A stretch of DNA of 64,000 nucleotides from positions 2,010,501 through 2,074,500 of the forward strand of contig NZ_CP044125.1 of assembly GCF_016864575.1 (NCBI RefSeq), in the 5' to 3' direction. The stretch is from Rhizobium sp. BG4 (GTDB taxonomy: Bacteria > Pseudomonadota > Alphaproteobacteria > Rhizobiales > Rhizobiaceae). The position numbers and the translations under genes are program-made. The notes beneath the pieces were generated by a model. The model was not told the DNA's origin, made no database searches, and worked only from the letters and a program-made list of their open reading frames with translations. Within the stretch, counting starts at the first letter, position 1. Every line of letters starts with the position of its first letter. Of this stretch, positions 8,526 to 17,449 are shown piece after piece.

Positions 8526-9095
8526 TTACTTCTTTTTCTTCGGCTTGCCGGAGGCGAGCTTGGAGATGTCCTCGGGATCGTCGACGAGACCGGCAGCCAT
8601 CGGATCGATACGGATCGTGCCGCCTTCAAGATCGATCTCAAGTACCGATGCCTCGGAGAACGGAATCAGCACGGGACGCTTGCCCGGACCCTTGAGCTCC
8701 AGAAGATCGCCGGCACCGAAATCGAAGACGCCGGTGATCGTGCCATAGCTGACGCCCTTGTCGTCGAGCGCTTCCAGCCCCTCGAGATCGGCATAGAAGA
8801 ATTCGTCTTCCTCAAGCTCGTCGTCGGGGAGATTGTCGCGCTCGATATAGAGTTCGAGGCCATTCAGCGCTTCGGCGGCATTGCGGTCGTTGACGCCGCG
8901 GAAGCGGACGACGACCATGTTCTTCATTTCGCGCAATTCGAGGACCTCGAAGACGCGGCCATCGAGGCTGTGCAGGTGGCCGTAATCGCCGAGCGCGGTC
9001 GCATCAGCGGTATAGGGCTTGACGCGGACTTCGCCGCGGATGCCCTGCGCGCCGCCGATCGTGCCCATCAGCACCGGGTTTTCAAGCTTTGTCAT
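8526..9095 (-). CDS. rimM: 16S rRNA processing / 30S maturation factor
   Basis: A 189-aa protein with the RimM N-terminal beta-barrel (PVLMGTIGGAQGIRGEVRVK, residues 8-27) and the C-terminal PRC-barrel (DDELEEDEFFYADLEGLEAL through PVLIPFSEASVLEIDLEGG). RimM binds ribosomal protein S19 and helps assemble the head of the 30S subunit. The tail ends in a lysine run (KPKKKK), a little longer than the usual 165-175 residues. It sits between rpsP and trmD, the conserved arrangement. Confidence 0.96.
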   Translation of the reverse strand: MTKLENPVLMGTIGGAQGIRGEVRVKPYTADATALGDYGHLHSLDGRVFEVLELREMKNMVVVRFRGVNDRNAAEALNGLELYIERDNLPDDELEEDEFFYADLEGLEALDDKGVSYGTITGVFDFGAGDLLELKGPGKRPVLIPFSEASVLEIDLEGGTIRIDPMAAGLVDDPEDISKLASGKPKKKK

Positions 9096-9174
9096 GGTGT
9101 CCTTCGTCCGAATGCCGGCATCGATCCGAGTTCACGCTTCTCATAAACGAAGTGCACCGGATTGAAAACGAAAA

Positions 9175-9200
9175 CGGGCGGCATGTCGCCATGCCGCCCG
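9175..9200 (-). terminator. Hairpin after rpsP
   Basis: The 11-bp stem CGGGCGGCATG/CATGCCGCCCG has a 4-nt loop, and on the minus strand the sequence GTTTTCGTTTTC follows. It lies in the rpsP-rimM gap, so it may partly terminate transcription and lower rimM-trmD expression relative to rpsP. Confidence 0.75.
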
Positions 9201-9224
9201 CCCCATAAGGAAATCCTTCTGGGA

Positions 9225-9593
9225 TTATTCTGCGGAAGCTGCAGCTTCAGCGGCGTCAGCAGCCTTCTGAGCCTTTTCAGCAGCGCGCTCCTGAGCCTTC
9301 TTGCCCGGCTTTGCCTTTTCCGGGTTGCTCTTGGCGTCGCGCTTTGCGAGGCCGGCTTCGTTGAGGAAGCGGAGAACGCGGTCGGTCGGCTGTGCGCCCT
9401 GCTCAAGCCAATGCTTGATACGGTCGTTGTTCAGCTTGATGCGGCCGTCGTTGTCCTTGGCCAGCATCGGGTTCCAGGAACCGAGGTTCTCGAGGAAACG
9501 GCCATCGCGCGGCGAACGGGCGTCGGCGAGAACGATGTGGTAGTACGGGCGCTTCTTGGAACCACCGCGTGCGAGACGAATTTTCAGTGCCAT
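9225..9593 (-). CDS. rpsP: 30S ribosomal protein S16
   Basis: A 122-aa S16 beginning [20 protein letters not shown], the diagnostic N-terminus, followed by [17 protein letters not shown] and a basic helical region. S16 is needed for 30S body assembly. The last 35 residues are Ala/Lys/Glu-rich low complexity (residues about 88-122), extending beyond the 80-90-residue core, much as in the L19 of this window. The gene precedes rimM and trmD. Confidence 0.97.
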   Translation of the reverse strand: MALKIRLARGGSKKRPYYHIVLADARSPRDGRFLENLGSWNPMLAKDNDGRIKLNNDRIKHWLEQGAQPTDRVLRFLNEAGLAKRDAKSNPEKAKPGKKAQERAAEKAQKAADAAEAAASAE

Positions 9594-9641
9594 GTTCTTT
9601 ACTCCTTAGGCTTTCTTGGACCGCTTCGTGAGGCGGTTTGT

Positions 9642-9950
9642 TCACTTTGCTGCGGCGTGGTCCGCAGCGATCTGCTCATGATGCCGGATGACTTCCGTGA
9701 TGACGAAGTTCAGGAACTTCTCGGCGAAATCCGGATCCAGATTGGCATCCTTCGCCAGGCGGCGAAGGCGTTCGATCTGGTATTCTTCGCGCGCCGGATC
9801 GGCCGGCGGCAGCTGGTACTTGGCCTTGAGCACGCCGACCTCTTTGGTGCAGCGGAAGCGTTCGGCCAGGATATGGACGAGTGCCGCGTCGATATTGTCG
9901 ATCGACTGGCGGTAACCCGAAAGCTGGGCTTTGACGTCTGGATCAATCAT
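9642..9950 (-). CDS. Chorismate mutase (AroQ class)
   Basis: A 102-aa all-helical protein starting MIDPDVKAQLSGYRQSIDNI. The AroQ active-site residues fit: an arginine in helix 1 (YRQSIDNIDAALVHILAERF), a lysine in VGVLKAKYQLPP and arginine/glutamate in PAREEYQIERLRRLA. It converts chorismate to prephenate, the first step towards phenylalanine and tyrosine. Upstream in-frame codons exist, but the ATG at 9950 gives the family's usual length and lies 16 nt after ffh. Its placement between ffh and rpsP is the common rhizobial order. Confidence 0.93.
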   Translation of the reverse strand: MIDPDVKAQLSGYRQSIDNIDAALVHILAERFRCTKEVGVLKAKYQLPPADPAREEYQIERLRRLAKDANLDPDFAEKFLNFVITEVIRHHEQIAADHAAAK

Positions 9951-9966
9951 GGGGCAGGCGATCCTC

Positions 9967-11547
9967 TCACTTCTTCTTCGGCAAACCGGGAAGACCCGGG
10001 AAACCACCGCCGAGACCCGGCAGCTTGGCGCCACCGAGCCCGGGCAAGCCACCCGGCATTCCGCCGAGACCGGGCATGCCCCCGCCCGGCTTTCCAAGAC
10101 CCGCAGCTTCGGCCTGCTTCTGGAGCGCTTCCAGCTGCTTGGGGTCGATATTCGAGAGATCGGGCATGCCGCCCATTCCACCCATGCCGCCAAGACCCAT
10201 CTTGCCGGCAAGGCCGCCCATCATCTGCTTCATCAGGCCGCCCTTACCCTTGCCGCCCATCATCTTCATCATGTCCGCCATCTGGCGGTGCATCTTCAGA
10301 AGCTTGTTGATGTCGGAGGCGTCGGTGCCGGAGCCGGCGGCGATGCGCTTCTTGCGCGAATGCTTCAGCATATCGGGGTTGGCGCGCTCGGCCTTGGTCA
10401 TCGAGGAGATGATCGCCAGCTGGCGGCCGAACAGGCTGTCGTTCAGACCGGCGGACGCCATCTTGTCCTTCATGCCGGCCATGCCGGGCATCATGCTCAT
10501 GATGCCGCCCATGCCGCCCATCTTCTGCATCTGGCGCAGCTGATCGGCGAGGTCGTTCAGGTCGAACTTGCCCTTGGCCATCTTGGCGGCCATGGCAGCC
10601 GCCTTCTCGGCGTCGATGTTTTCGGCGGCTCGCTCGACCAGCGAAACGATGTCGCCCATGCCGAGGATGCGGTCGGCGATACGGCGGGGATGGAATTCCT
10701 CCAGCTCGCCCATGCGCTCGCCGACGCCGATGAGCTTGATCGGCTTGCCGGTGACGGCGCGCATCGACAGCGCTGCACCGCCGCGGCCATCGCCGTCCAT
10801 ACGGGTCAGAACGAGGCCGGTGATGCCGACGCGTTCGTCGAAGTTGCGCGCCAGATTGACGGCGTCCTGACCGGTCAAACTATCGGCGACCAGGAGGATT
10901 TCATGCGGGTTCGACTTCTTCTTGATGTCGGCCATTTCGACCATCAAGGGCTCGTCGATATGCGTACGGCCGGCGGTGTCGAGAATGACGACGTCGTGGC
11001 CACCGAGCTTCGCAGCCTGGACGGCGCGTGCGGCGATATCGGTCGGCGACTGGCCAGCGATCACCGGCAGCGTATCGACGCCGGTCTGGACGCCGAGCTG
11101 GCGCAACTGTTCCTGGGCGGCCGGACGGCGCGTATCGAGCGACGCCATCAGCACCTTCTTCTTTTCGCGGTCGGTGAGCCGCTTGGCAATCTTTGCCGAA
11201 GTCGTCGTCTTACCGGAGCCCTGCAGACCGACCATCATGATGACGACGGGCGCTACGGCATGAAGATCGACGCCCACGCCCTCGCCGCCGAGCATCTCGA
11301 TCAGCTCGTCATGGACGATCTTGACGACCATCTGGCCGGGCTTGATCGACTTCAGGATCTCGGCGCCGACGGCCTTTTCGCGAACACGGTCGGTGAAGCC
11401 ACGAACGACTTCCAGCGAGACGTCGGCTTCCAGAAGCGCACGGCGAACCTCGCGCAGCGCTGCGGAAACATCGGCTTCCGAAAGCGCGCCACGGCCTGTC
11501 AGTCCATTGAGAATGGATCCAAGACGGTCCTGGAGGTTTTCAAACAT
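9967..11547 (-). CDS. ffh: Signal recognition particle GTPase
   Basis: A 526-aa SRP54 homologue that binds 4.5S RNA and signal sequences, delivering nascent membrane proteins to FtsY (encoded at 15116). It has the N domain (MFENLQDRLGSILNGLTGRG), the G domain with P-loop GLQGSGKTTTSAKIA, the DTAGRTHIDEPLM box, the TRMDGDGRGG loop, and a methionine-rich M domain. The C-terminal 90 residues are an unusually Gly/Met/Pro-rich tail (repeats like GLGGMGGMGGM). I start at the ATG at 11547 because AGGAAGAG lies just upstream. A structured leader is at 11619-11697. Confidence 0.97.
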   Translation of the reverse strand: MFENLQDRLGSILNGLTGRGALSEADVSAALREVRRALLEADVSLEVVRGFTDRVREKAVGAEILKSIKPGQMVVKIVHDELIEMLGGEGVGVDLHAVAPVVIMMVGLQGSGKTTTSAKIAKRLTDREKKKVLMASLDTRRPAAQEQLRQLGVQTGVDTLPVIAGQSPTDIAARAVQAAKLGGHDVVILDTAGRTHIDEPLMVEMADIKKKSNPHEILLVADSLTGQDAVNLARNFDERVGITGLVLTRMDGDGRGGAALSMRAVTGKPIKLIGVGERMGELEEFHPRRIADRILGMGDIVSLVERAAENIDAEKAAAMAAKMAKGKFDLNDLADQLRQMQKMGGMGGIMSMMPGMAGMKDKMASAGLNDSLFGRQLAIISSMTKAERANPDMLKHSRKKRIAAGSGTDASDINKLLKMHRQMADMMKMMGGKGKGGLMKQMMGGLAGKMGLGGMGGMGGMPDLSNIDPKQLEALQKQAEAAGLGKPGGGMPGLGGMPGGLPGLGGAKLPGLGGGFPGLPGLPKKK

Positions 11548-11618
11548 CGGCTCTTCCTTGTGATTTCCGGGATGACGGAAACCTTGTGCTTTTCCTTGAC
11601 GAAAACAAGACGCAAAGC

Positions 11619-11697
11619 CAAAAAGCACCCGAGGGCGCATCGCGCTGTCGGGTGTGGACCTCCGGGATCAGGGTCCCGGTCGGCGGCTCGGAGTCAT
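11619..11697 (-). ncRNA. Structured leader RNA upstream of ffh, candidate cis-regulatory element
   Basis: On the minus strand, two hairpins lie in a row: ACCGGGA/TCCCGG around 11660-11680, then CACCCGA/TCGGGTG (11654-11626) followed directly by CTTTTT, a textbook intrinsic terminator about 75 nt before the ffh ATG. A 9-codon ORF (MTPSRRPGP, 11697-11668) overlaps the first hairpin. A terminator pointing at ffh in its own leader suggests attenuation or a short separate sRNA. I recall a conserved 'ffh' RNA motif in alphaproteobacteria, but the match is unverified. Confidence 0.5.
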
Positions 11698-11841
11698 GTC
11701 GCTCGTCGCAGAATTGAGGCGCGGTAAACAGGAAAGCGGCCGGAAAGTCAAGCCGAAGCAGCCAAATTAGCGCTTCCGGTTCTTCTCAAACCACGCTTCC
11801 GATCCCAAATGCATCATCCCGCCACGAGAGTCCATTCGCTC

Positions 11842-12849
11842 ATGCCCGACGCCAAGATGCGCAATTCCTATTATCAGGGGCCGGTTTCAGACCACTTCGA
11901 TGGCGTTCAGTTTTTCAATCCTGAAGGGATCGAGCCGCTCGGCTTTCGCGCGCTGATGCGCTGGCAGTTCGGCGGCGGGCGCTTCCGCTGGCCGAAGGCA
12001 GTCGACAGCCCATTTCCTCCGGCGAAACCTGCTCAACGCATCGATGGCGAGGATCTGCGGGTGACGATGGTCGGCCATGCGAGCCTGCTGATACAGGTTG
12101 CCGGGCTCAATATTCTGACGGACCCCGTCTGGTCGGATCGCGCCAGCCCCTTTTCCTTCGCCGGGCCGCGGCGGGTGTCGCCGCCCGGCATCCGCTTCGA
12201 GGACCTGCCGCCGATCGATATCGTACTCGTCTCGCACAATCACTACGACCATCTCGATATCAGGACGCTGAAGAGGCTGTTCGAAGAGCATGGCCCGCAT
12301 TTCATCACCCCGCTCGGCAACGACACGATCATCCACCGTGCCATTCCCGACGCGAAGATCTCGGACATGGATTGGGGCGACCAGCTTTCCTACTGGGACG
12401 GCGTGACGATCGATGCCGAGCCCTGCCATCACTGGTCGGCCCGCGGCACGCGCGACCGGCGCATGGCACTCTGGGCCGCCTTCGTCATCTCGACGCCTGC
12501 GGGCAAGATCTACCATGTCGGCGATACCGGCTTTCACGAGGGCATCAATTACAAGGCGACACGCGAGAAGCATGGCGGCTTCCGCCTCGCCATCCTGCCG
12601 TTCGGCGCCTACGAGCCGCGCTGGTTCATGAAGGGGCAGCACCAGAACCCGGAAGAGGCGGTGGTTGGCATGGAACTCTGCAACGCCGCCCATGTCGCCG
12701 GGCACCATTTCGCCACCTTCCAGCTGACCAACGAGGCGATCGACGCGCCGGTTGCAGCGCTGCAGCAGGCGCTTTCAGCCCGCGGTATCGAACCCGGCCG
12801 CTTCCGGCCGCTGCGCGCAGGTGAAGTGTTTGACGTGCCGGTTGCGTGA
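11842..12849 (+). CDS. Metallo-beta-lactamase-fold hydrolase (NAPE-PLD/UlaG-like)
   Basis: A 335-aa protein with the metal site SHNHYDHLD (HxHxDH) near residue 135 and further ligands in EPCHHWSARG, HVGDTGFHE and GQHQNPEEAV. The opening YYQGPVSDHFDGVQFFNPEG and HASLLIQVAGLNILTDPVWS match the outer-membrane-associated or cytoplasmic hydrolases related to N-acyl-phosphatidylethanolamine phospholipase D. The substrate is unknown. I chose the ATG at 11842, which has CGAGAG 10-15 nt upstream; ATGs at 11809 and 11857 are alternatives. No signal peptide is seen with any of them. Confidence 0.85.
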   Translation: MPDAKMRNSYYQGPVSDHFDGVQFFNPEGIEPLGFRALMRWQFGGGRFRWPKAVDSPFPPAKPAQRIDGEDLRVTMVGHASLLIQVAGLNILTDPVWSDRASPFSFAGPRRVSPPGIRFEDLPPIDIVLVSHNHYDHLDIRTLKRLFEEHGPHFITPLGNDTIIHRAIPDAKISDMDWGDQLSYWDGVTIDAEPCHHWSARGTRDRRMALWAAFVISTPAGKIYHVGDTGFHEGINYKATREKHGGFRLAILPFGAYEPRWFMKGQHQNPEEAVVGMELCNAAHVAGHHFATFQLTNEAIDAPVAALQQALSARGIEPGRFRPLRAGEVFDVPVA

Positions 12850-12922
12850 GCGCCCGGTAAACCACTGGTAATTCGCCCGCGTTTCCGCCATATACAGCCC
12901 GAAAGCAATGGAAGTGGCAGCA

Positions 12923-13828
12923 ATGAGCGCAACGGTCGAATTCGCGAAGATGAACGGGCTTGGAAACAAGATCCTGGTTGTCGACATGCGCGGCCGCGGC
13001 GACAAGGTGACGCCCGATGCCGCGATCGCGCTGAATGCCGATCCGGATACCGCCTTCGACCAGATCATGGCGATCCATGATCCCCGGGCCGACGGCACCG
13101 ATGCGTGGATCGACATCCTCAATTCCGACGGCTCGAAGGCGCAGGCCTGCGGCAACGGCACACGCTGCGTCGTGCAGGCACTGTCTGCCGAAACCGGCAA
13201 GAAGATCTTCACCTTCCAGACGGTCGCCGGCATTCTGAACGCCGTCGAGCATGAGGACGGGACGATCTCCGTCGACATGGGCAAGCCGGTCTTTGCCTGG
13301 GACAAGATCCCGCTCGCCGAAGAATTCTATGACACGAGCCGCATCGAGCTGCAGATCGGGCCGATCGACAATCCGGTGCTTCATTCGCCGTCGGCCATGT
13401 CGATGGGCAATCCGCATGCGATCTTCTGGGTCGATAAGGATGTGATGTCCTTCGACCTCGCCCGCTTCGGACCGCTGCTCGAAAACCATCCGATGTTTCC
13501 GGAGCGCGCCAATATCACGCTGGCGCAGGTCACCTCGCCCACCTCGATCACGACGCGCACATGGGAGCGCGGCGCCGGCCTGACGCTCGCCTGCGGTTCT
13601 GCTGCCTGTGCCACCGCCGTTTCGGCAGCGCGCACCGGCCGCACCGGCCGCAAGGTCGAAATCAAGGTGGCGAGCAGCCCGAATGCCGGTTCGCTCTCTA
13701 TCGAATGGCGTGAGCGCGACGATCACGTCATCATGACCGGGCCTGCCGAATGGGAATGGTCCGGCATGGTCGATCCGACGACCGGCAGCTGGTCGCGCGA
13801 TGCGGAGCAGGGAGCCGAGGCGCGGTGA
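12923..13828 (+). CDS. dapF: Diaminopimelate epimerase
   Basis: A 301-aa racemase converting LL- to meso-diaminopimelate for lysine and peptidoglycan. Both catalytic cysteines are visible: [10 protein letters not shown] (about residue 80) and [10 protein letters not shown] (about residue 225), together with the family opening [15 protein letters not shown]. The ATG at 12923 places the N-terminus like other DapF proteins; an ATG 15 nt upstream is possible. Its TGA overlaps the GTG start of mtaB, so the two are translationally coupled. Confidence 0.96.
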   Translation: MSATVEFAKMNGLGNKILVVDMRGRGDKVTPDAAIALNADPDTAFDQIMAIHDPRADGTDAWIDILNSDGSKAQACGNGTRCVVQALSAETGKKIFTFQTVAGILNAVEHEDGTISVDMGKPVFAWDKIPLAEEFYDTSRIELQIGPIDNPVLHSPSAMSMGNPHAIFWVDKDVMSFDLARFGPLLENHPMFPERANITLAQVTSPTSITTRTWERGAGLTLACGSAACATAVSAARTGRTGRKVEIKVASSPNAGSLSIEWRERDDHVIMTGPAEWEWSGMVDPTTGSWSRDAEQGAEAR

Positions 13829-15099
13829 GCGGCGTCGAGGTCATTACCTTCGGCTGCCGTCTCAATACCTACGAATCCGAAGTGATGCGGGCGGAGGCCG
13901 AGAAGGCCGGGCTCAACAATGCCATCCTCGTCAATACCTGCGCCGTAACGGGCGAGGCCGTGCGCCAGGCGCGCCAGGCGATCCGCCGCGCGCGACGGGA
14001 AAATCCGCATGCCCGCATCATCGTCACCGGCTGTGCGGCGCAGACCGAGACGCAGGTTTTTGCCGAGATGGCCGAGGTCGATGCTGTGCTCGGCAACGAG
14101 GAGAAGCTGAAGAGCGCCTCCTATCGCGCGCTTCCCGATTTCGGTGTGTCCGCCGAAGAGAAGCTGCGCGTAAACGACATCATGAGCGTCAAGGCGACGG
14201 CGCCGCAGATGGTCAAGCATATCGACGGTCATGTGCGCGCCTTCATCCAGGTGCAGAACGGTTGCGACCACCGCTGCACCTTTTGCATCATCCCCTATGG
14301 CCGCGGCAATTCGCGGTCGGTGCCGATGGGCGCCGTGGTCGATCAGGCCCGAAATCTGGTCGAGGGCGGCTATAGCGAGATCGTGCTGACGGGTGTCGAT
14401 GCCACCAGCTACGGCGCCGATCTGCCGGGCCAGCCGACGCTCGGGCTGCTTGCCAAGACGCTGCTGAAGCAGATCCCCGAAATCCGGCGCCTCCGCCTTT
14501 CCTCAATCGACAGCATCGAGGCCGACCAGCATCTCTTCGACCTGATCGGCGACGAGCCGCGCTTCATGCCGCATCTGCATCTGTCGCTGCAGCATGGCGA
14601 CGACATGATCCTGAAGCGCATGAAGCGGCGGCATAGCCGCGCCGATGCGCTCGATTTCGTCGCGCAGGTGCGCCGTTTGCGGCCCGAGATCAGCCTCGGC
14701 GCTGATATGATTGCCGGCTTTCCGACCGAGACCGAGGAGATGTTTGCCAATGCCGTCAGCCTCGCCGAAGAGGCCGGCATCGCACATCTGCACGTCTTCC
14801 CCTACAGCCCACGCCCGGGCACGCCGGCCGCCCGAATGCCGCAGCTCGACCGCTCGCTGATCAAGGATCGCGCCGCCAGGCTGCGGGCCACTGGACAGAC
14901 GCTCTACCAGTCCCATCTCGACAGGATGGTTGGAACGCGGCAATCGCTGCTGGTCGAAAACAACGGCCTGGCGCATACCGAAAACTTCACGCTCGTTGCC
15001 GCCCCCGGCCTTCGCCCGCGCTCCATGCTGCAGGCCGAAATCACCGGTCACAACGGCAAGCACCTCGACATGCAATTGACGGCCGCAGAGGCCGCCTGA
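13825..15099 (+). CDS. mtaB: tRNA t6A37 methylthiotransferase
   Basis: A 424-aa radical-SAM enzyme that adds a methylthio group to t6A37 of ANN-decoding tRNAs. The N-terminal UPF0004 domain has cluster cysteines in [16 protein letters not shown] and VTGCAAQ. The radical-SAM motif is [15 protein letters not shown] (CxxxCxxC, about residue 152), and a C-terminal TRAM-like segment is present. It starts at GTG 13825 within the dapF stop and is followed 16 nt later by ftsY, the conserved dapF-mtaB-ftsY order. Its substrate modification needs TsaD, encoded at 61170. Confidence 0.95.
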   Translation: MSGVEVITFGCRLNTYESEVMRAEAEKAGLNNAILVNTCAVTGEAVRQARQAIRRARRENPHARIIVTGCAAQTETQVFAEMAEVDAVLGNEEKLKSASYRALPDFGVSAEEKLRVNDIMSVKATAPQMVKHIDGHVRAFIQVQNGCDHRCTFCIIPYGRGNSRSVPMGAVVDQARNLVEGGYSEIVLTGVDATSYGADLPGQPTLGLLAKTLLKQIPEIRRLRLSSIDSIEADQHLFDLIGDEPRFMPHLHLSLQHGDDMILKRMKRRHSRADALDFVAQVRRLRPEISLGADMIAGFPTETEEMFANAVSLAEEAGIAHLHVFPYSPRPGTPAARMPQLDRSLIKDRAARLRATGQTLYQSHLDRMVGTRQSLLVENNGLAHTENFTLVAAPGLRPRSMLQAEITGHNGKHLDMQLTAAEAA

Positions 15100-15115
15100 C
15101 TTTCACGGAATTCTC

Positions 15116-16726
15116 ATGGCCCTCAGTTTCATCAAAAAGGTCTTCACCTTCGGCAAGCCGCTCGAAGAGGCAAAGCCGCAAGAGGCTGCGCCCGCCATCG
15201 AGCCGGTGAAGGAAGAACTGCCGGTTGCTGCCGATCCGGTGCTGCCGGAAGAGGTGGAGACGGCTGGCGGGCCTGTTGCTGATGTTGCCGAGCCTGAGGT
15301 GGCTGAGGAAGCGGAAGAGCCGGCGATCCTGCCTGATGTCGCGCAGATGAGCGATGTGGGTGTGGTGCCGTTGTCTTTGCTGGAGGCGGAAGCCGAGGCT
15401 GAGATTGAGGATTCTACTGCGATCCCTGCGGAAACACCCCCCTCTGTCCCTACGGGACATCTCCCCCACACGGGGGGAGATCAGGTCGAGGATGCTGTTC
15501 CCGATCGCGAAGAAGGCCGCGTAGAGCCGACTGAAACTTTCCCGGAAGAAATCCTCTCGAAGGAAGACGAAAGCCTTCTCGACGCCGAAGTGGCGCAAGA
15601 CCTCCCCGCTCAGCCAATCTCCCCCCCTGTGGGGGAGATGCCCGGCAGGGCAGAGGGGGGTATCGCACCCGCGGACATCGAAGAAGCGCAGGCTGAACAA
15701 GTATCGGACGCCGAAGACGCGCCGTCCGAACAGTCACCCATCCTCCCGAAAGGTTTCGCCACAGGCGCCGCCGCACCAGAACCCGAACCCGTCGTCATCC
15801 AGCCGAAGCTCAGCTGGTTCCAGCGTCTCCGTGCCGGTCTCGCGCGCACCTCCTCGCAGCTGACCGGCCAGATCACCGCGCTCTTCACCAAGCGCAAGCT
15901 CGATGACGAAACGCTGCAGGATCTGGAAGACCTGCTGATCCAGGCTGATCTCGGCGTCGAGACTGCGATGCGGGTCACCGATACGCTGGCCTCGGAGCGC
16001 TACGGCAAGGATGTGACGGGCGAAGACGTCACGCGCATCATGGCAACCGAGATCGTCAAGGTCCTGAAGCCGGTCGCCAAGCCGCTGCAGCTCGATCTCA
16101 GCCACAAGCCGCATGTCATTCTCGTCGTCGGTGTCAACGGCACCGGCAAGACGACGACGATCGGCAAGCTGGCCGCCAAGCTCTCGGGCGCCGGGCTGAA
16201 GGTGATGGTCGCCGCCGGTGACACCTTCCGCGCCGCCGCGATCGAGCAGCTGAAGATCTGGGCCGACCGCACCAAATCCGAATTCATCGGCACCAAGCTC
16301 GGCGCCGATGCCGCCGGTCTCGCCTATGACGCCTTCGAGCAGGCGAAGGCGAAGAAATGCGATGTACTGATCATCGATACCGCCGGGCGCCTGCAGAACA
16401 AGGCGGAGCTGATGGCCGAGCTCGAGAAGATCGTGCGCGTGCTCGGCAAGCTCGATCCTGACGCGCCCCATACCGTGCTGCAGACGCTCGATGCGACGAC
16501 CGGCCAGAATGCCATGAACCAGGTGGAGATCTTCCGCAACGTCGCCGGCGTCAACGGGTTGATCATGACCAAGCTCGACGGCACGGCGCGCGGCGGTATC
16601 CTCGTTGCCATCTCCGCCAAGCACAAACTGCCGGTCTATTTCATCGGCGTCGGCGAAGGCGTGGACGATCTGGAGCCCTTCGAGGCCGAGGATTTCGCAC
16701 ATGCCATTGCCGGTATCGGTCAATGA
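15116..16726 (+). CDS. ftsY: Signal recognition particle receptor
   Basis: A 536-aa FtsY, the membrane-associated SRP receptor GTPase. The N-terminal region, residues 1-220, is acidic and low complexity (A domain). The NG domain follows with P-loop GVNGTGKTTTIGKLA (about residue 340), DTAGRLQNKAELM and TKLDGTARGG. The unusual part is residues about 107-183, encoded by a palindromic mosaic element read in frame (15436-15663), adding proline- and glycine-rich stretches flanking an acidic centre. The NG domain is intact, so the protein should work. It pairs with Ffh, encoded 3.5 kb away. Confidence 0.96.
   Translation: MALSFIKKVFTFGKPLEEAKPQEAAPAIEPVKEELPVAADPVLPEEVETAGGPVADVAEPEVAEEAEEPAILPDVAQMSDVGVVPLSLLEAEAEAEIEDSTAIPAETPPSVPTGHLPHTGGDQVEDAVPDREEGRVEPTETFPEEILSKEDESLLDAEVAQDLPAQPISPPVGEMPGRAEGGIAPADIEEAQAEQVSDAEDAPSEQSPILPKGFATGAAAPEPEPVVIQPKLSWFQRLRAGLARTSSQLTGQITALFTKRKLDDETLQDLEDLLIQADLGVETAMRVTDTLASERYGKDVTGEDVTRIMATEIVKVLKPVAKPLQLDLSHKPHVILVVGVNGTGKTTTIGKLAAKLSGAGLKVMVAAGDTFRAAAIEQLKIWADRTKSEFIGTKLGADAAGLAYDAFEQAKAKKCDVLIIDTAGRLQNKAELMAELEKIVRVLGKLDPDAPHTVLQTLDATTGQNAMNQVEIFRNVAGVNGLIMTKLDGTARGGILVAISAKHKLPVYFIGVGEGVDDLEPFEAEDFAHAIAGIGQ
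15436..15663. repeat. RIME-like palindromic element inserted in frame inside ftsY
   Basis: The left end ACCCCCCTCTGTCCCTACGG and the inverted complement of the right end ACCCCCCTCTGCCCTGCCGG are nearly identical. Both continue into CATCTCCCCCACA and a nested hairpin. The element is about 228 nt, divisible by three, and has no stop in the ftsY frame. Its termini are those of mosaic elements normally found between genes. Confidence 0.8.
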
Positions 16727-16808
16727 TGCCACAGATAAGCCGCCAAGAGCGCGCAAGCCGCGGCCGGTTGAGACCGGCCCGAAACTGACAGGTTTTACGA
16801 AAGCATGA
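16701..16808 (+). CDS. Possible 35-aa coupling mini-ORF between ftsY and ispZ
   Basis: An ATG at 16701, inside the ftsY 3' end but in another frame, opens a 35-codon ORF rich in Pro, Arg and Lys that stops with TGA overlapping the ATG of ispZ (ATGA). The overlap geometry would couple translation to ispZ. Nothing else supports it: no Shine-Dalgarno, no recognised family. It may be chance. I list it because it fills the only gap between two genes that look like one operon. Confidence 0.2.
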   Translation: MPLPVSVNDATDKPPRARKPRPVETGPKLTGFTKA

Positions 16809-17449
16809 CCACCGAAAGCGATATCACGCCCTCCGCCGCAGACCGGCATCATCCGCTGCTGAAGCTGGCGCTGGAGCTCGGACCGCTGCTGATCTTCTTC
16901 TTCGCCAACCTGCGTGGCCAGTGGCTCGTCGATCGCTTCCCGGCTCTTGCCGAGCTCGGCGGTCCGCTCTTCGTCGCTACCGGCCTGTTCATGGCGGCGA
17001 CCGTGATTTCTCTGGTTGCCTCGAAGATCATCCTTGGCCATCTGCCGATCATGCCCTTCGTCTCGGGCATTGTGGTGCTGATCTTCGGCTCGCTGTCGAT
17101 TTATCTCCAGAACGAGACCTTCATCAAGATGAAGCCGACGATCGTCAATGCGCTGTTCGGCGTGGCGCTGCTCGGCGGCCTCGCCTTCGGCAAGTCGCTG
17201 CTCGGCTATGTCTTCAATGCCGCCTTCCAGCTCGATGCCGAGGGATGGCGGAAGCTGACGCTGCGCTGGGGCATCTTTTTCCTGTTCCTCGCCGTGCTCA
17301 ACGAAGTCATCTGGCGGAATTTCTCCGATGATTTCTGGGTCGCCTTCAAGGTCTGGGGGACGATGCCGATCACCATCCTGTTCACGATGGCGCAGATGCC
17401 GCTGATCCTGAAGCACACGATCCAGCCTGCGGGAGAAACCGAGAAGTGA
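16805..17449 (+). CDS. ispZ: Inner membrane-spanning protein YciB / septation protein A
   Basis: A 214-aa polytopic membrane protein of the IspZ/YciB family: [20 protein letters not shown] opens the first helix, [18 protein letters not shown] sequence ([16 protein letters not shown]) marks the middle, and [20 protein letters not shown] is the conserved late segment. About six hydrophobic spans are visible. Family members affect septation and envelope synthesis. Its stop overlaps the GTG start of the DUF2585 gene by 4 nt, and it follows ftsY in the usual rhizobial order. Confidence 0.93.
   Translation: MTTESDITPSAADRHHPLLKLALELGPLLIFFFANLRGQWLVDRFPALAELGGPLFVATGLFMAATVISLVASKIILGHLPIMPFVSGIVVLIFGSLSIYLQNETFIKMKPTIVNALFGVALLGGLAFGKSLLGYVFNAAFQLDAEGWRKLTLRWGIFFLFLAVLNEVIWRNFSDDFWVAFKVWGTMPITILFTMAQMPLILKHTIQPAGETEK

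Noticed and set aside
15734..17416. 560-codon frame antisense to ftsY and ispZ
   Set aside because: Spans two genes on the other strand and has no domain logic; shadow.
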